DNA from: Candidatus Eiseniibacteriota bacterium
GTDB taxonomy: Bacteria; Orphanbacterota; Orphanbacteria; Orphanbacterales; Orphanbacteraceae
Assembly: GCA_029262235.1 (NCBI GenBank)
Contig: JAJCZU010000002.1
Coordinates: forward strand, 1,116,001-1,180,000
Direction: 5' to 3'
DNA: 64,000 nt
Each line of letters begins with the position of its first letter. Positions within the stretch are counted from its first letter, which is position 1. Positions 44,513 through 53,236 of this stretch are shown in pieces. The notes under the pieces are model-generated. The model saw only the letters and a list, made by a program, of their open reading frames with translations. It did no database searches and had not been told where the DNA came from. The translations under genes were made by a program, and so were the position numbers.

Positions 44513-45484
44513 ATGAAACCCTCCCGCCTCGGCGTCATTGGAGTCGGAATCTGGGGACGCAATCACGCCCGCGTTCTGGCCGGCCTGGCCGATGCGGAGC
44601 TGGTCGGCCTGTACGACCCGGACGAGGCCCGCGCCCGCGAAATTGCGAACGAACACGGCTGTCAGGCATTCGCGTCACTCGCGGATCTCGTCGAACGCAC
44701 GGAGGCCGTCGTTGTCGCCGCTCCCACGACCCACCATCATTCCATCACACTCGAATCCCTTGCCGCCGGAAACCACGTTCTCGTCGAAAAACCCATCGCA
44801 TTTACTCTGACCGAGGCGGACGAAATGATCGCGGCCGCCGAGCGCGCCGATCGCGTGCTGGCCGTGGGCCACCTGGAACGCTTCAACCCGTCGATCGAGG
44901 CGCTGATCGAAACGACGAACAATCCGCGCTTCGTCGAAGTTCACCGCCTCTCGCCATTCTCGGTCCGCGGACTCGACGTGTCGGTCGTGCTCGATCTCAT
45001 GATTCACGATATCGATGTCCTTCTCCGCGTCGTGCAGTCCCCGGTTGCCGAGGTCCGCAGCGTCGGCGTCCCCGTCCTGAGCCGCGCGATCGATATCGCG
45101 AACGTACGGCTTCGCTTCGAGAACGGATGCGTCGCCAACGTCACGGCAAGCAGGATCTCGCTCTCGAAGACACGCAAGATCCGCATCTTCGAACCGGACC
45201 GCTATATATCCGTCAACTCACAGACGCAGGAGATCGTGGCGTATCGAAGAACGGGGCCGTCACCCGCGCCCGAGAAGCTGACGGCGGAAGCGTTCGGAAA
45301 GCTCGTCGAAAGACAGAACCTCTCCCGTCCTCAGGAAGAACCGCTGCAGCGCGAGCTCAGCTGCTTTCTTGCCGCAGTACGCGGCGAAGAGAAGCGCATC
45401 GTCCCGGGCCGGGAGGGACGGGATGCGCTGGCCGTAGCGCTGCGCATTCTCGACGAGATGGAGCTTCGAGAAGAGATCGGATGA
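44513..45484 (+). CDS. Gfo/Idh/MocA-family oxidoreductase
   Basis: The 323-residue protein has an N-terminal Rossmann domain (LGVIGVGIWGRNHARVL), the EKP motif (HVLVEKPIAFT) with its catalytic lysine, and a C-terminal substrate domain that includes DLMIHDIDVLLRVV. The family oxidises or reduces sugars and related compounds with NAD(P). Its place between lpxA and lpxB is seen in several lipid A clusters. It could act on a UDP-sugar, for example for a 2,3-diamino variant, but no partner aminotransferase (GnnB) is adjacent. Substrate unknown. Confidence 0.8.
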   Translation: MKPSRLGVIGVGIWGRNHARVLAGLADAELVGLYDPDEARAREIANEHGCQAFASLADLVERTEAVVVAAPTTHHHSITLESLAAGNHVLVEKPIAFTLTEADEMIAAAERADRVLAVGHLERFNPSIEALIETTNNPRFVEVHRLSPFSVRGLDVSVVLDLMIHDIDVLLRVVQSPVAEVRSVGVPVLSRAIDIANVRLRFENGCVANVTASRISLSKTRKIRIFEPDRYISVNSQTQEIVAYRRTGPSPAPEKLTAEAFGKLVERQNLSRPQEEPLQRELSCFLAAVRGEEKRIVPGREGRDALAVALRILDEMELREEIG

Positions 45485-46119
45485 GGGAAGGCGCGGGGAC
45501 GATGCGACCGGAAAGCGCCGCGCGCGAGAGCGGATCTGCGATGGAGAGCCTGGGCCGGTTTCTGTTCCGGCACCGAAGCCTGACTCCCGTTCCCCTCGTG
45601 ATCCTATTGCTCGTACTGGCGCGGCCGACGATGATGACGGCACTCTCCGCCGTACCGTTCTGGCTCGCAGGCGCCGCCGTCCGGCTGTCGGCCCTCCGTT
45701 TCATCGGGGGGGCCTCCCGCTCCACGAATCTGGCTCCCGGCGAAATCGTCACGGCCGGCCCGTTCGGCGTCGTTCGAAACCCGCTCTACGTGGGCAACTT
45801 TCTCCTGACAACCGGATTCGCCGTCTTCTCCGGGCACTGGCTCTTCGCCCTCGTGCCGCTGCTTCTGTTTCCGATCCAGTACGTGCCCGTCGTCCGCGCG
45901 GAAGAGGCCGAACTGGGCCGACGATTCCCCGCCGCGTTTGACGACTATTCCCGGACCGTCCCGCGCTGGTTCCCGCGGCGCCCTGCATCTCTCATTGTGT
46001 TCGGTGACGCCCCGCGCACATGGCGCGAAGCCGCCCGGATCGAAAGAAGCACGATCCGCTCCGTGCTCGCGCTCATTATCGCACTTGCACTCGTGCAGTC
46101 CTGGCGGGGAACCCACTGA
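45481..46119 (+). CDS. Membrane methyltransferase of the ICMT/PEMT type
   Basis: The 212-residue membrane protein has about five hydrophobic segments and the SAM-binding signature of isoprenylcysteine and phospholipid methyltransferases. GPFGVVRNPLYVGNFLL is followed by EEAELGRRFPAAFDDYSRTVPRW. ATG 45481 is chosen for its ATGA overlap with the preceding stop; ATG 45502 or 45541 are alternatives. Substrate unknown, perhaps an envelope lipid given the lpx neighbours. Its stop overlaps lpxB. Confidence 0.75.
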   Translation: MREGAGTMRPESAARESGSAMESLGRFLFRHRSLTPVPLVILLLVLARPTMMTALSAVPFWLAGAAVRLSALRFIGGASRSTNLAPGEIVTAGPFGVVRNPLYVGNFLLTTGFAVFSGHWLFALVPLLLFPIQYVPVVRAEEAELGRRFPAAFDDYSRTVPRWFPRRPASLIVFGDAPRTWREAARIERSTIRSVLALIIALALVQSWRGTH

Positions 46120-47282
46120 TGCCGAGGAACGTCCTGATCGTCGCGGGAGAGGCCTCAGGGGATCTCTACGGCGCGGAACTGGCGCGCGAATTGAAGCGTA
46201 TCGAACCTGATATCGTCCTCTGGGGAACCGGCGGCGAGAAGATGGAACGGGAGGGAGTCGAACTTCTTTATACAACAAGAGAGTTCGCGGTTCTCGGATT
46301 CGCGGAAGTGTTCGCCCGGCTCCCTTTCTTTTTTCGCGCGATGAAACACATGAAACAACTCGTGCGCGAGAGACGACCGTCCGTGTTCGTCCCGATCGAC
46401 TACCCCGGCTTCAACATGCGCCTCGCTCGTTTTGTTTCGGATGAACACCACCCGGTTGCCTATTTCGTAAGTCCCCAGATCTGGGCCTGGGGCTGGGGTC
46501 GCGTCCCGAAAATCCGCTCGATCGTGAGCCGCATGATCGTTACGTTTCCGTTCGAGGAAGACATTTATCGCAAAGAGAACATTCCGGTAACCTACGCAGG
46601 GCATCCGCTCATCGATCTCGCGAAGCCGGAACTCCCCGCCGCGGCGTTTCGCGCGAAGCTCGGGATCGAGGATGACCTCCCGATCATCGCGCTGTTCCCG
46701 GGCAGCCGGACACACGAGGTGGACTCATTGCTTCCCGTAATGATGGAGGCCGTTTCTGTCATGCGTGCGAAGGGCGAGCGTTTTCACGCCGTTCTGGGGG
46801 CCGCGCCCACGGTTGACGACGCCGCGTACGATGCGATCCTGGGGGACGATGGCAGCTCCCCGATTCTCCGCGTTCGCGACGCGACGTACGACCTGCTCGC
46901 CGCCGCCCGCTTCGCGATTCTGGCGTCCGGCACGATGACCGTCGAGGCCGCGGTTCTTCGAACGCCGATGATTATCATCTATAAAGTAAAATTGCTGTCC
47001 TACCTGCTTGGCCGACTCCTCGTGCGCGTCAATCATATCGGTATGGTCAATATTCTCGCGGAGAAGCGTGTCGTGCCCGAACTCCTGCAGGGCGAAGCGA
47101 ACGCGGAGAACGTCGTAAAGATCGCCGGCCGCTGGCTGCGGCACGACGACACTCTTTCGGAAATCCATACGGAACTCGATCGCGTACGCCTGCTTCTTGG
47201 CGGCGGCGGAGCTTCCCGCAGGGCGGCCGAAGCCGTCATCGCGGTTGCGGACACCCCGCGCGAAACGGACGGGACTTCGTGA
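46119..47282 (+). CDS. lpxB: Lipid A disaccharide synthase
   Basis: LpxB (GT19) condenses UDP-diacylglucosamine with lipid X. The 387-residue protein has the N-terminal GEASGDLYGAELARELK, YFVSPQIWAWGWGR and the nucleotide-site FPGSRTHEVDSLLPVM. ATG 46119 directly precedes the first strand. An open frame back to 46020 lies in the previous gene. It overlaps the acyltransferase-like gene by 4 nt. Confidence 0.95.
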   Translation: MPRNVLIVAGEASGDLYGAELARELKRIEPDIVLWGTGGEKMEREGVELLYTTREFAVLGFAEVFARLPFFFRAMKHMKQLVRERRPSVFVPIDYPGFNMRLARFVSDEHHPVAYFVSPQIWAWGWGRVPKIRSIVSRMIVTFPFEEDIYRKENIPVTYAGHPLIDLAKPELPAAAFRAKLGIEDDLPIIALFPGSRTHEVDSLLPVMMEAVSVMRAKGERFHAVLGAAPTVDDAAYDAILGDDGSSPILRVRDATYDLLAAARFAILASGTMTVEAAVLRTPMIIIYKVKLLSYLLGRLLVRVNHIGMVNILAEKRVVPELLQGEANAENVVKIAGRWLRHDDTLSEIHTELDRVRLLLGGGGASRRAAEAVIAVADTPRETDGTS

Positions 47283-47956
47283 AACCCGTCGTGCGCACGA
47301 TTCTGTTTTATGCCGGTACGCTTCTCGGCCCCTGGCTCATCCGCCTGCTCGGCGCCACGTGGCGTGTGCAGTGGGTCGGCGAGGAGAGCCACAAAGCGTG
47401 CCGCGCGGAAGGGCGGAACGTCATTCTCGCGATCTGGCACGGCCGGCTGCTTCCGCTTGCCTACACGCATCGCAGGCGCAACATTCAGATACTGATCAGC
47501 CGCCATCAGGACGGTGAGATCATCCGGCGTGTCACGAAGAGTCTCGGGAACGGCTCGGTGCGCGGGTCGACGGGCAAGGGAGGGGCGCGCGCGATTCTGC
47601 AGATGGCGAAGAGGGCGAAGGAGGGGTGCGACCTCGCGATCACTCCGGACGGGCCGCGCGGACCGCGTGAGGTTGCGCAGGCGGGCGTGCTTCGGATTGC
47701 GCAGCGCGCCGGTATCCCCGTCCTTCCGCTCACGAGCGCCTCGCGCACGAAGCGCGTCTTGTCGTCGTGGGACGGCTTCCAGATTCCGGCGCCGTTCACG
47801 CGCCTTGTCGTTGCGTACGGGACGCCGATCGAGATTCCGGACGACCTCGACGACACGCAGTTCGAGAGAGCGCGGCTGCAGGTCGAAAGCGCGATGCGGG
47901 ATCTCACGGAAACAGCGGACCGCATTGCCGGAGGCGAGTCCGAGGCAGCACCATGA
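47279..47956 (+). CDS. DUF374 lysophospholipid acyltransferase-like protein
   Basis: The 225-residue protein shows the catalytic-type IWHGRLLPL, a GSTGKGGARAI loop and TPDGPRGP, all typical of DUF374, a relative of PlsC and lipid A acyltransferases. It may place an acyl chain on lipid A or a phospholipid; no LpxL/LpxM homologue is adjacent. GTG 47279 forms a GTGA overlap with lpxB, and its own stop overlaps waaA. An N-terminal membrane anchor is plausible. Confidence 0.85.
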   Translation: MKPVVRTILFYAGTLLGPWLIRLLGATWRVQWVGEESHKACRAEGRNVILAIWHGRLLPLAYTHRRRNIQILISRHQDGEIIRRVTKSLGNGSVRGSTGKGGARAILQMAKRAKEGCDLAITPDGPRGPREVAQAGVLRIAQRAGIPVLPLTSASRTKRVLSSWDGFQIPAPFTRLVVAYGTPIEIPDDLDDTQFERARLQVESAMRDLTETADRIAGGESEAAP

Positions 47957-49197
47957 CGGACGGCCTTTACCGTATCGCGACGACTATCGCCGATCCTCTT
48001 GCGCCGCTGATCGCCCGCCTGTTCGTGCGCGATCCCCGCGAACGAAACGAGCGGCTCGGACGATACGGCGCAGATTCGCTTCCCGCGCGCCCGCTCTGGA
48101 TCCATGCAGCGTCGGCCGGCGAGATGACGGGCGTCGAACCTGTGCTCGACGAAATCGCGCAACTTGCGGCGGCGCCGTCCGTGATCGTCAGCGCGACGAC
48201 GAGAACCGGACGCGCACGCGCCGGACAGTTCACGCAGCCCGCACGCGTTGTGTTCGCCCCCGCCGACTTTCCCGGATGCGTGAGGCGTGCCACCGGCGCT
48301 CTGGCGCCGCGCGCTCTTCTGCTGGTGGAAACGGAACTCTGGCCGAACCTGATTCGCGTCGCCCACGAAGCGGGGTTCCCGATCGCGATCGGGAACGGGA
48401 GAATCACGGCGCGCTCCCACAGTCGTATGAAACGGGCCGGCGCCCTGTATCGAAACACGGTGTCCCGGCTTGCGGCCGTCGGATGCCAGACCGAGGACGA
48501 TGCCGCGCGATTTCGTGAGTGGGGAGCGCAGCCGGACCGTGTATTCGTGCACGGCAACACGAAAGCCGACCAGAAGGCGCCATCGAGTGCTTCCCCGATC
48601 GCGCGACAGCCCGGAGAACGGTGGATTCTTTTCGCCTCGATTCGCCCCGGTGAAGAACGTGCTGTTGCCGAGGCCATCGCAATAGTCGCGGGCAGGGATC
48701 GATCGGCGCGTTTCGTTGTCGGCCCGCGCCATCCCGATCGTTCCCCCTTTCTGCGAACCGCACACGATCACGGATTCCGTCGATGGAGTGAACTCAAGGA
48801 GGGCGCGGGCTCCGGAGAGGCGAGTCCCGAGCGGATCGTGCTCGACACGATCGGCGACCAGGCCTCGTTTTTCGGGGCGATGGATGCAGCCTTCATTGGC
48901 GGGTCGCTCGCGGATCACGGCGGCCACAATCCACTCGAAGCCGCGCGGGTCGGAACGCCCGTACTGTTCGGTCCGCACATGCAGAACTGCCGTGACCTCG
49001 CCGACGCGCTCCTTGCAAGCGGAGGGGGACGCGAGATCCGGAACGGCACGGAGCTGGGCGAAACGATTCTGACATTGCTCCGGGACGATCCCGCGCGCGA
49101 TGCCATGGCAGAGGGAGCACGTACCATGTTCTCGTCGAACCGCGGCGCCTCTCGCCGACTCGTTCAGGAACTCGTGGCCCGGGAGGTGCTGGCGTGA
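47953..49197 (+). CDS. waaA: 3-deoxy-D-manno-octulosonate (Kdo) transferase
   Basis: WaaA (KdtA) transfers Kdo from CMP-Kdo to the lipid A precursor. The 414-residue protein shows ASAGEMTGVEP with the catalytic glutamate, LVETELWPNLI, HGNTKADQ and FIGGSLADHGGHNPLEAA, all diagnostic for the family. ATG 47953 overlaps the previous stop; an open frame from 47767 is inside that gene. No kdsA, kdsB or kdsD is in the window. Confidence 0.93.
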   Translation: MTDGLYRIATTIADPLAPLIARLFVRDPRERNERLGRYGADSLPARPLWIHAASAGEMTGVEPVLDEIAQLAAAPSVIVSATTRTGRARAGQFTQPARVVFAPADFPGCVRRATGALAPRALLLVETELWPNLIRVAHEAGFPIAIGNGRITARSHSRMKRAGALYRNTVSRLAAVGCQTEDDAARFREWGAQPDRVFVHGNTKADQKAPSSASPIARQPGERWILFASIRPGEERAVAEAIAIVAGRDRSARFVVGPRHPDRSPFLRTAHDHGFRRWSELKEGAGSGEASPERIVLDTIGDQASFFGAMDAAFIGGSLADHGGHNPLEAARVGTPVLFGPHMQNCRDLADALLASGGGREIRNGTELGETILTLLRDDPARDAMAEGARTMFSSNRGASRRLVQELVAREVLA

Positions 49198-50252
49198 AGC
49201 CGATCGGGGGAGTGGCGGGGCACGCGATGAGCGCGATCTACGCGGCCGCCATTCGTATGCGACACACTCTGTACGACCGAGGGTTGCTGCCCGTTCGCAC
49301 GCTTCCGGTTCCGGTCTGGAGCGTCGGCAATCTGACCGTGGGGGGAACGGGGAAGACACCGGTGACCGCATTTCTCGCGGCCGCGCTTCACGCGCTCGGC
49401 GAGCGCCCGGCGATTCTCTCGCGCGGCTATGGACGCCGGGACGAGGGAAAGCGCGTCGTTGTCCCGACGGACGAAGACGCGGGAAGACTCGACGCCGCGC
49501 TCTTCGGCGACGAGCCGATTCTTCTTCGCCGCCGTCTCCCCGACACTCCGATCATTCTGGACGCCGATCGATTCGGCGCGGGCGTTTACGCGTGCCGCGA
49601 GTACGAACCTGATCTCATTCTGCTCGACGACGGCTTTCAGCATCGCAATCTCGCCCGCGCCCGCGAACTCCTCGTGCTGAACGGCGCCGCTCCCTTCGGA
49701 AACGGCCGCCTTCTTCCCGCGGGAACACTTAGAGAACCTGTGAGTCGCGGCCGCACGGCTGACTGGCACCTCGTGAACGAGACGGGCGGACTCTCGCCCG
49801 CATGCGAAGAGACGCTCGACTCCGCCGGTTTCCAAAGCCCGCGCGCCCGGTTTCGGTACGTGGCGAGCCGCGTCATTCTGCCGGACGGGGGCGAAGTGGA
49901 TCCGTTACAATGGGGCACGCGCCCGGTACTGGCATGCAGCGGGATCGGCAATCCCGATTCTTTTCTGTCCCTTCTCCGGCGCTCTGACTTCCGTACCGCG
50001 GGTCATCGGACGTTCCGCGACCATCACAGGTTCACGCAGAGCGAACTCGCGACCCTGTCCTCGGAAGCGCGCGCAGCAGGGGCCGATGTTCTGATGACGG
50101 AGAAGGACTGGCTCCGGATCCCGGACAGCGCGAGACAGCGGTTCGCCGTTCACGCGTTGTCGGTCGATCTCGCGTGGACCGAGGGAGAGGATGCATTCCG
50201 TGCCTGGATAGCGGGCGCGCTGAAGGGAGATCGGTTTGGCGGCTCATCGTAG
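49194..50252 (+). CDS. lpxK: Tetraacyldisaccharide 4'-kinase
   Basis: LpxK phosphorylates the 4' position of lipid A at the membrane. The 352-residue protein has the P-loop VGNLTVGGTGKTP, LSRGYGRR, LDDGFQHRNLAR and MTEKDWLRI. GTG 49194 overlaps the waaA stop, with GGGAGG upstream. It overlaps nadB by 17 nt. Confidence 0.95.
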   Translation: MKPIGGVAGHAMSAIYAAAIRMRHTLYDRGLLPVRTLPVPVWSVGNLTVGGTGKTPVTAFLAAALHALGERPAILSRGYGRRDEGKRVVVPTDEDAGRLDAALFGDEPILLRRRLPDTPIILDADRFGAGVYACREYEPDLILLDDGFQHRNLARARELLVLNGAAPFGNGRLLPAGTLREPVSRGRTADWHLVNETGGLSPACEETLDSAGFQSPRARFRYVASRVILPDGGEVDPLQWGTRPVLACSGIGNPDSFLSLLRRSDFRTAGHRTFRDHHRFTQSELATLSSEARAAGADVLMTEKDWLRIPDSARQRFAVHALSVDLAWTEGEDAFRAWIAGALKGDRFGGSS

Positions 50253-51852
50253 CGACTTTCTCGTCCTCGGCAGCGGGATCGCGGGCCTCGTGTTCGCGAT
50301 CCGGGCCGCGAAGGCGGGTACGGTATGCATCGTAACGAAAAAGCGCAGCCTCGAATCGAACACGAACTACGCGCAGGGCGGGATCGCGGCCGTACTCGAC
50401 CCGAAGGACTCGTTCAAACTTCATGTCAAAGACACGCTGATCTGCGGCGAAGGGCTTTCCGATGAACGCTCCGTCCGCAAGATCGTGGAAGAGGGACCGG
50501 CGCTCGTGCGCGGGCTGGCCGAATGGGGCGTTCGCTTTTCGCAGACCGACGGGGAGTTCGACCTCGGCCGTGAAGGCGGCCATTCGAAGCGCCGGATCGC
50601 CCATGCGAAGGATACGACCGGGCGCGAAGTCGAGCGCGCGCTCCTCGCCGAAATCAAACGCCATCCCCGTATAAAAATGTTTGAGTATCATCATGCGTTC
50701 GAACTCGTGCGGAACGACCACGGCGAAATCTGGGGCGCGCATACACTCGACTTGTCGAACGGACGTCTCGCTACGTTTCTCGCCCGCAAAACGCTGCTCG
50801 GCACGGGAGGCGCAGGCAAAGTCTACGTCTACACCACGAATCCCGATATCGCCTCCGGCGACGGCTTCGCGATGGCGTACCGCGCGGGCGCGCGGCTTTC
50901 GAACCTCGAGTTCGTGCAGTTCCATCCCACGTGCCTCTACCACCCGAAGGCGAAATCGTTCCTGATCTCCGAGGCGGTCCGCGGCGAAGGCGCGATCCTT
51001 CGCACACTCGACGGCAAGCCGTTCATGCAGCGGTATCACAAGCTGAAAGATCTCGCCCCGCGCGATACCGTGGCACGCGCCATCGACCAGGAGATGAAAA
51101 CCCGGGGAGAGCGCCACGTCCTTCTCGACCTGTCGAGCATGACAGCCGAACGGATCAAGAGCCGCTTCCCGAACATTCACAAGAAATGCTTTTCGCTCGG
51201 TATCGACATTACGAAAGAACCGATACCCGTCGTCCCCGCGGCGCACTACATGTGCGGCGGCGTCAACACCGATCACAAGGGCCGCACTTCCGTTCCGCGG
51301 CTCTTCGCATGCGGCGAAGTCTCCCACACGGGAGTGCACGGGGCGAACCGTCTCGCTTCGAACAGCCTGCTCGAAGCGCTCGTCTACTCGGTCAGCGCCG
51401 CGGAGGAAGCCACACGCACACTCGACACGGCTGCCTTCCCCGGCGTCTACACGAAACCGCCGAAGCGCCGCGTCGTAAAACGAAGCCGCGTGAGCATCAG
51501 CCACAACTGGGACGCGATCCGCAATCTCATGTGGGACTACGTCGGCATCGTCAGAAACGAAGTCTATCTTCGCAAGGCAGCGCAGAAGCTGGCGCCGATC
51601 CGGGCCGAGGTCGAGGAACTGTACGAACGGCACGCGCTCATGGGCGACCTCGTGGAGCTTCGCAACATCGCCCTCGTCGGGGAGCTCATCATCAAGTGCG
51701 CGTCCCGTCGCAAGGAAAGTCGCGGACTCCATTTCATGGAAGACTATCCGCGTCGCCTGAAGGGAAAGGCGAAGAATACGGTCGTCTTCAAGCGGGTGAA
51801 GAAAACCGGGGCGGCCGGCACTGCAGGAAAGAAGGGAGGAAGGCGCGCATGA
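50236..51852 (+). CDS. nadB: L-aspartate oxidase
   Basis: NadB is an FAD enzyme that oxidises aspartate to iminoaspartate, the first step of de novo NAD synthesis. The 538-residue protein has the dinucleotide motif VLGSGIAGLVFAIRAA, QGGIAAVLD, the active-site region GGHSKRRIAHAKDTTGREVE, MCGGVNTDHKG and GANRLASNSLLEALVYS. The start is TTG 50236 behind AGGGAGA. Neither nadA nor nadC is in the window, and its place after lpxK is unusual. Confidence 0.94.
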   Translation: MAAHRSDFLVLGSGIAGLVFAIRAAKAGTVCIVTKKRSLESNTNYAQGGIAAVLDPKDSFKLHVKDTLICGEGLSDERSVRKIVEEGPALVRGLAEWGVRFSQTDGEFDLGREGGHSKRRIAHAKDTTGREVERALLAEIKRHPRIKMFEYHHAFELVRNDHGEIWGAHTLDLSNGRLATFLARKTLLGTGGAGKVYVYTTNPDIASGDGFAMAYRAGARLSNLEFVQFHPTCLYHPKAKSFLISEAVRGEGAILRTLDGKPFMQRYHKLKDLAPRDTVARAIDQEMKTRGERHVLLDLSSMTAERIKSRFPNIHKKCFSLGIDITKEPIPVVPAAHYMCGGVNTDHKGRTSVPRLFACGEVSHTGVHGANRLASNSLLEALVYSVSAAEEATRTLDTAAFPGVYTKPPKRRVVKRSRVSISHNWDAIRNLMWDYVGIVRNEVYLRKAAQKLAPIRAEVEELYERHALMGDLVELRNIALVGELIIKCASRRKESRGLHFMEDYPRRLKGKAKNTVVFKRVKKTGAAGTAGKKGGRRA

Positions 51853-52703
51853 CGGACGTGCTCGATCGACTTCCCGCCGTGGCCGGACGCTTCTACCCCT
51901 CGGACCCGGCGGAGCTTCGCGAAGACATCGCGGCGTTTCTCGCCGAAGCGGACGAGCAGGCCGAAGCGGACGCGGGCGCCAGAACCATCGCCATCGTTTC
52001 GCCGCACGCCGGATACGTTTTCTGCGGGGGAGTGGCCGCGCATTCCTATCGAGAAATCGTCGGCAAGTCGTTCGCACGCGTTGTCGTGCTCTCACCCGCG
52101 CACACGATGTCCGTTTCGGGTGTCGCGCTGCATCCCGCGGGATCGTTCCGCACGCCGCTCGGCACCGTGCCGATCGACGAGGCGGGAACCGCCGCGCTCC
52201 TCATGCGCGCGCCCGGGTTCTTTCAAATCGACCCGGAACCGCACCGGCTCGAGCACGGAATCGAGACGCAGCTCCCGTTCCTGCAGCAATCACTCAAAGG
52301 CTCTTTCGCGCTCGTTCCTTTGATCATCGGCGCCCACGACCTCGCGTTCGCGGAGCATCTCGCGCGGTATCTCTCCGAGACATTCGACGCAGAAGACACA
52401 CTTTATATCGCCAGTTCCGACCTCTCTCACTTTCATCCGTACGAAATCGCCAATCAGATCGACGGCCTCCTGCTGGAGCTCCTCGAAGAAATGGATCTTG
52501 TAAAACTGTCACGCGGTCTCGAGCTCGGCGAGATCGAAGCTTGCGGAGCCGGCGCCATTTTGACCACGGCGCTTCTCGCACGCGAGCAGAGCGGTTCGCA
52601 ATGCCGTTTCCTGCACTACGAGAATTCGGGCGATCGCGGCGGAGACCGGGATGAGGTGGTCGGCTACTCGTCGTTTGCATGGACCATGGGGGATGGCGAA
52701 TGA
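51849..52703 (+). CDS. amrB: AmmeMemoRadiSam system protein B (Memo-like)
   Basis: The 284-residue protein is a Memo1 homologue. The non-haem-iron-type ligands fit IVSPHAGYVFCGGVAAHSY, VVLSPAHTM, HGIETQLPFL, ASSDLSHF and the cysteine in EACGAG. The family occurs with AMMECR1 and a radical-SAM protein in the AmmeMemoRadiSam set; its biochemical role in bacteria is unknown. ATG 51849 overlaps the nadB stop. A frame open from 50931 is a shadow of nadB. Confidence 0.9.
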   Translation: MTDVLDRLPAVAGRFYPSDPAELREDIAAFLAEADEQAEADAGARTIAIVSPHAGYVFCGGVAAHSYREIVGKSFARVVVLSPAHTMSVSGVALHPAGSFRTPLGTVPIDEAGTAALLMRAPGFFQIDPEPHRLEHGIETQLPFLQQSLKGSFALVPLIIGAHDLAFAEHLARYLSETFDAEDTLYIASSDLSHFHPYEIANQIDGLLLELLEEMDLVKLSRGLELGEIEACGAGAILTTALLAREQSGSQCRFLHYENSGDRGGDRDEVVGYSSFAWTMGDGE

Positions 52704-53236
52704 TTCCGCCCGATGACAGGCGCACGCTGCTCCGTATCGCCGCAGAGGCGGTCGCGTCCGCGCTTCGGGGCGAAACGTACGAACCGGAGACTCCGCCCGA
52801 AGGCGCCCTTTGCGAGCGCCGGGGCGCTTTCGTGACACTCGAACGAAACTCCCTGCTTCGCGGCTGCATCGGGCGCATCGCGAGCGACGAGCCCCTCTAC
52901 GCGCTCATCCCGCACATGGCGCACGATGCGGCGTTTCGGGATCCGCGGTTTCCGCCGGTTACGGAAAAGGAACTCCCGCAGCTCTCGTTCGAAATTTCGG
53001 CGCTCGGCCCGCCGCGCGCGATCGCTGACCCCGAAGAGATCCGACTCGGGATCGACGGACTCATCGTGCGGCACGGATCGCGAACCGGACTGCTGCTCCC
53101 GCAGGTTGCGGAAACGTTCGGCTGGACGAAGCGACAGTTCCTGGAAGAGACGTGTGAGAAGGCCGGACTTGCGCCCGCAATGTGGAGAGAAACCGCCACA
53201 GTGGAAGCATTCGAAGCGGAGGTTTGGAAATCATGA
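52700..53236 (+). CDS. amrA: AmmeMemoRadiSam system protein A (AMMECR1-like)
   Basis: The 178-residue protein has the AMMECR1 fold. The signature LLRGCIGRI is intact, with PHMAHDAAFRDPRF, FEISALGPPR and GLLLPQVAETFGWTKRQFLEETC further on. Function is unknown; structural work suggests a nucleotide- or substrate-binding cleft around the conserved cysteine. It overlaps amrB and the SAM hydrolase gene by 4 nt each. The third member of the set, the radical-SAM protein, is absent nearby. Confidence 0.9.
   Translation: MIPPDDRRTLLRIAAEAVASALRGETYEPETPPEGALCERRGAFVTLERNSLLRGCIGRIASDEPLYALIPHMAHDAAFRDPRFPPVTEKELPQLSFEISALGPPRAIADPEEIRLGIDGLIVRHGSRTGLLLPQVAETFGWTKRQFLEETCEKAGLAPAMWRETATVEAFEAEVWKS

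Noticed and set aside
50931-51848. Upstream extension of amrB to 590 codons
   Set aside because: It is a frame-shifted shadow of nadB; the Memo domain begins right after ATG 51849.
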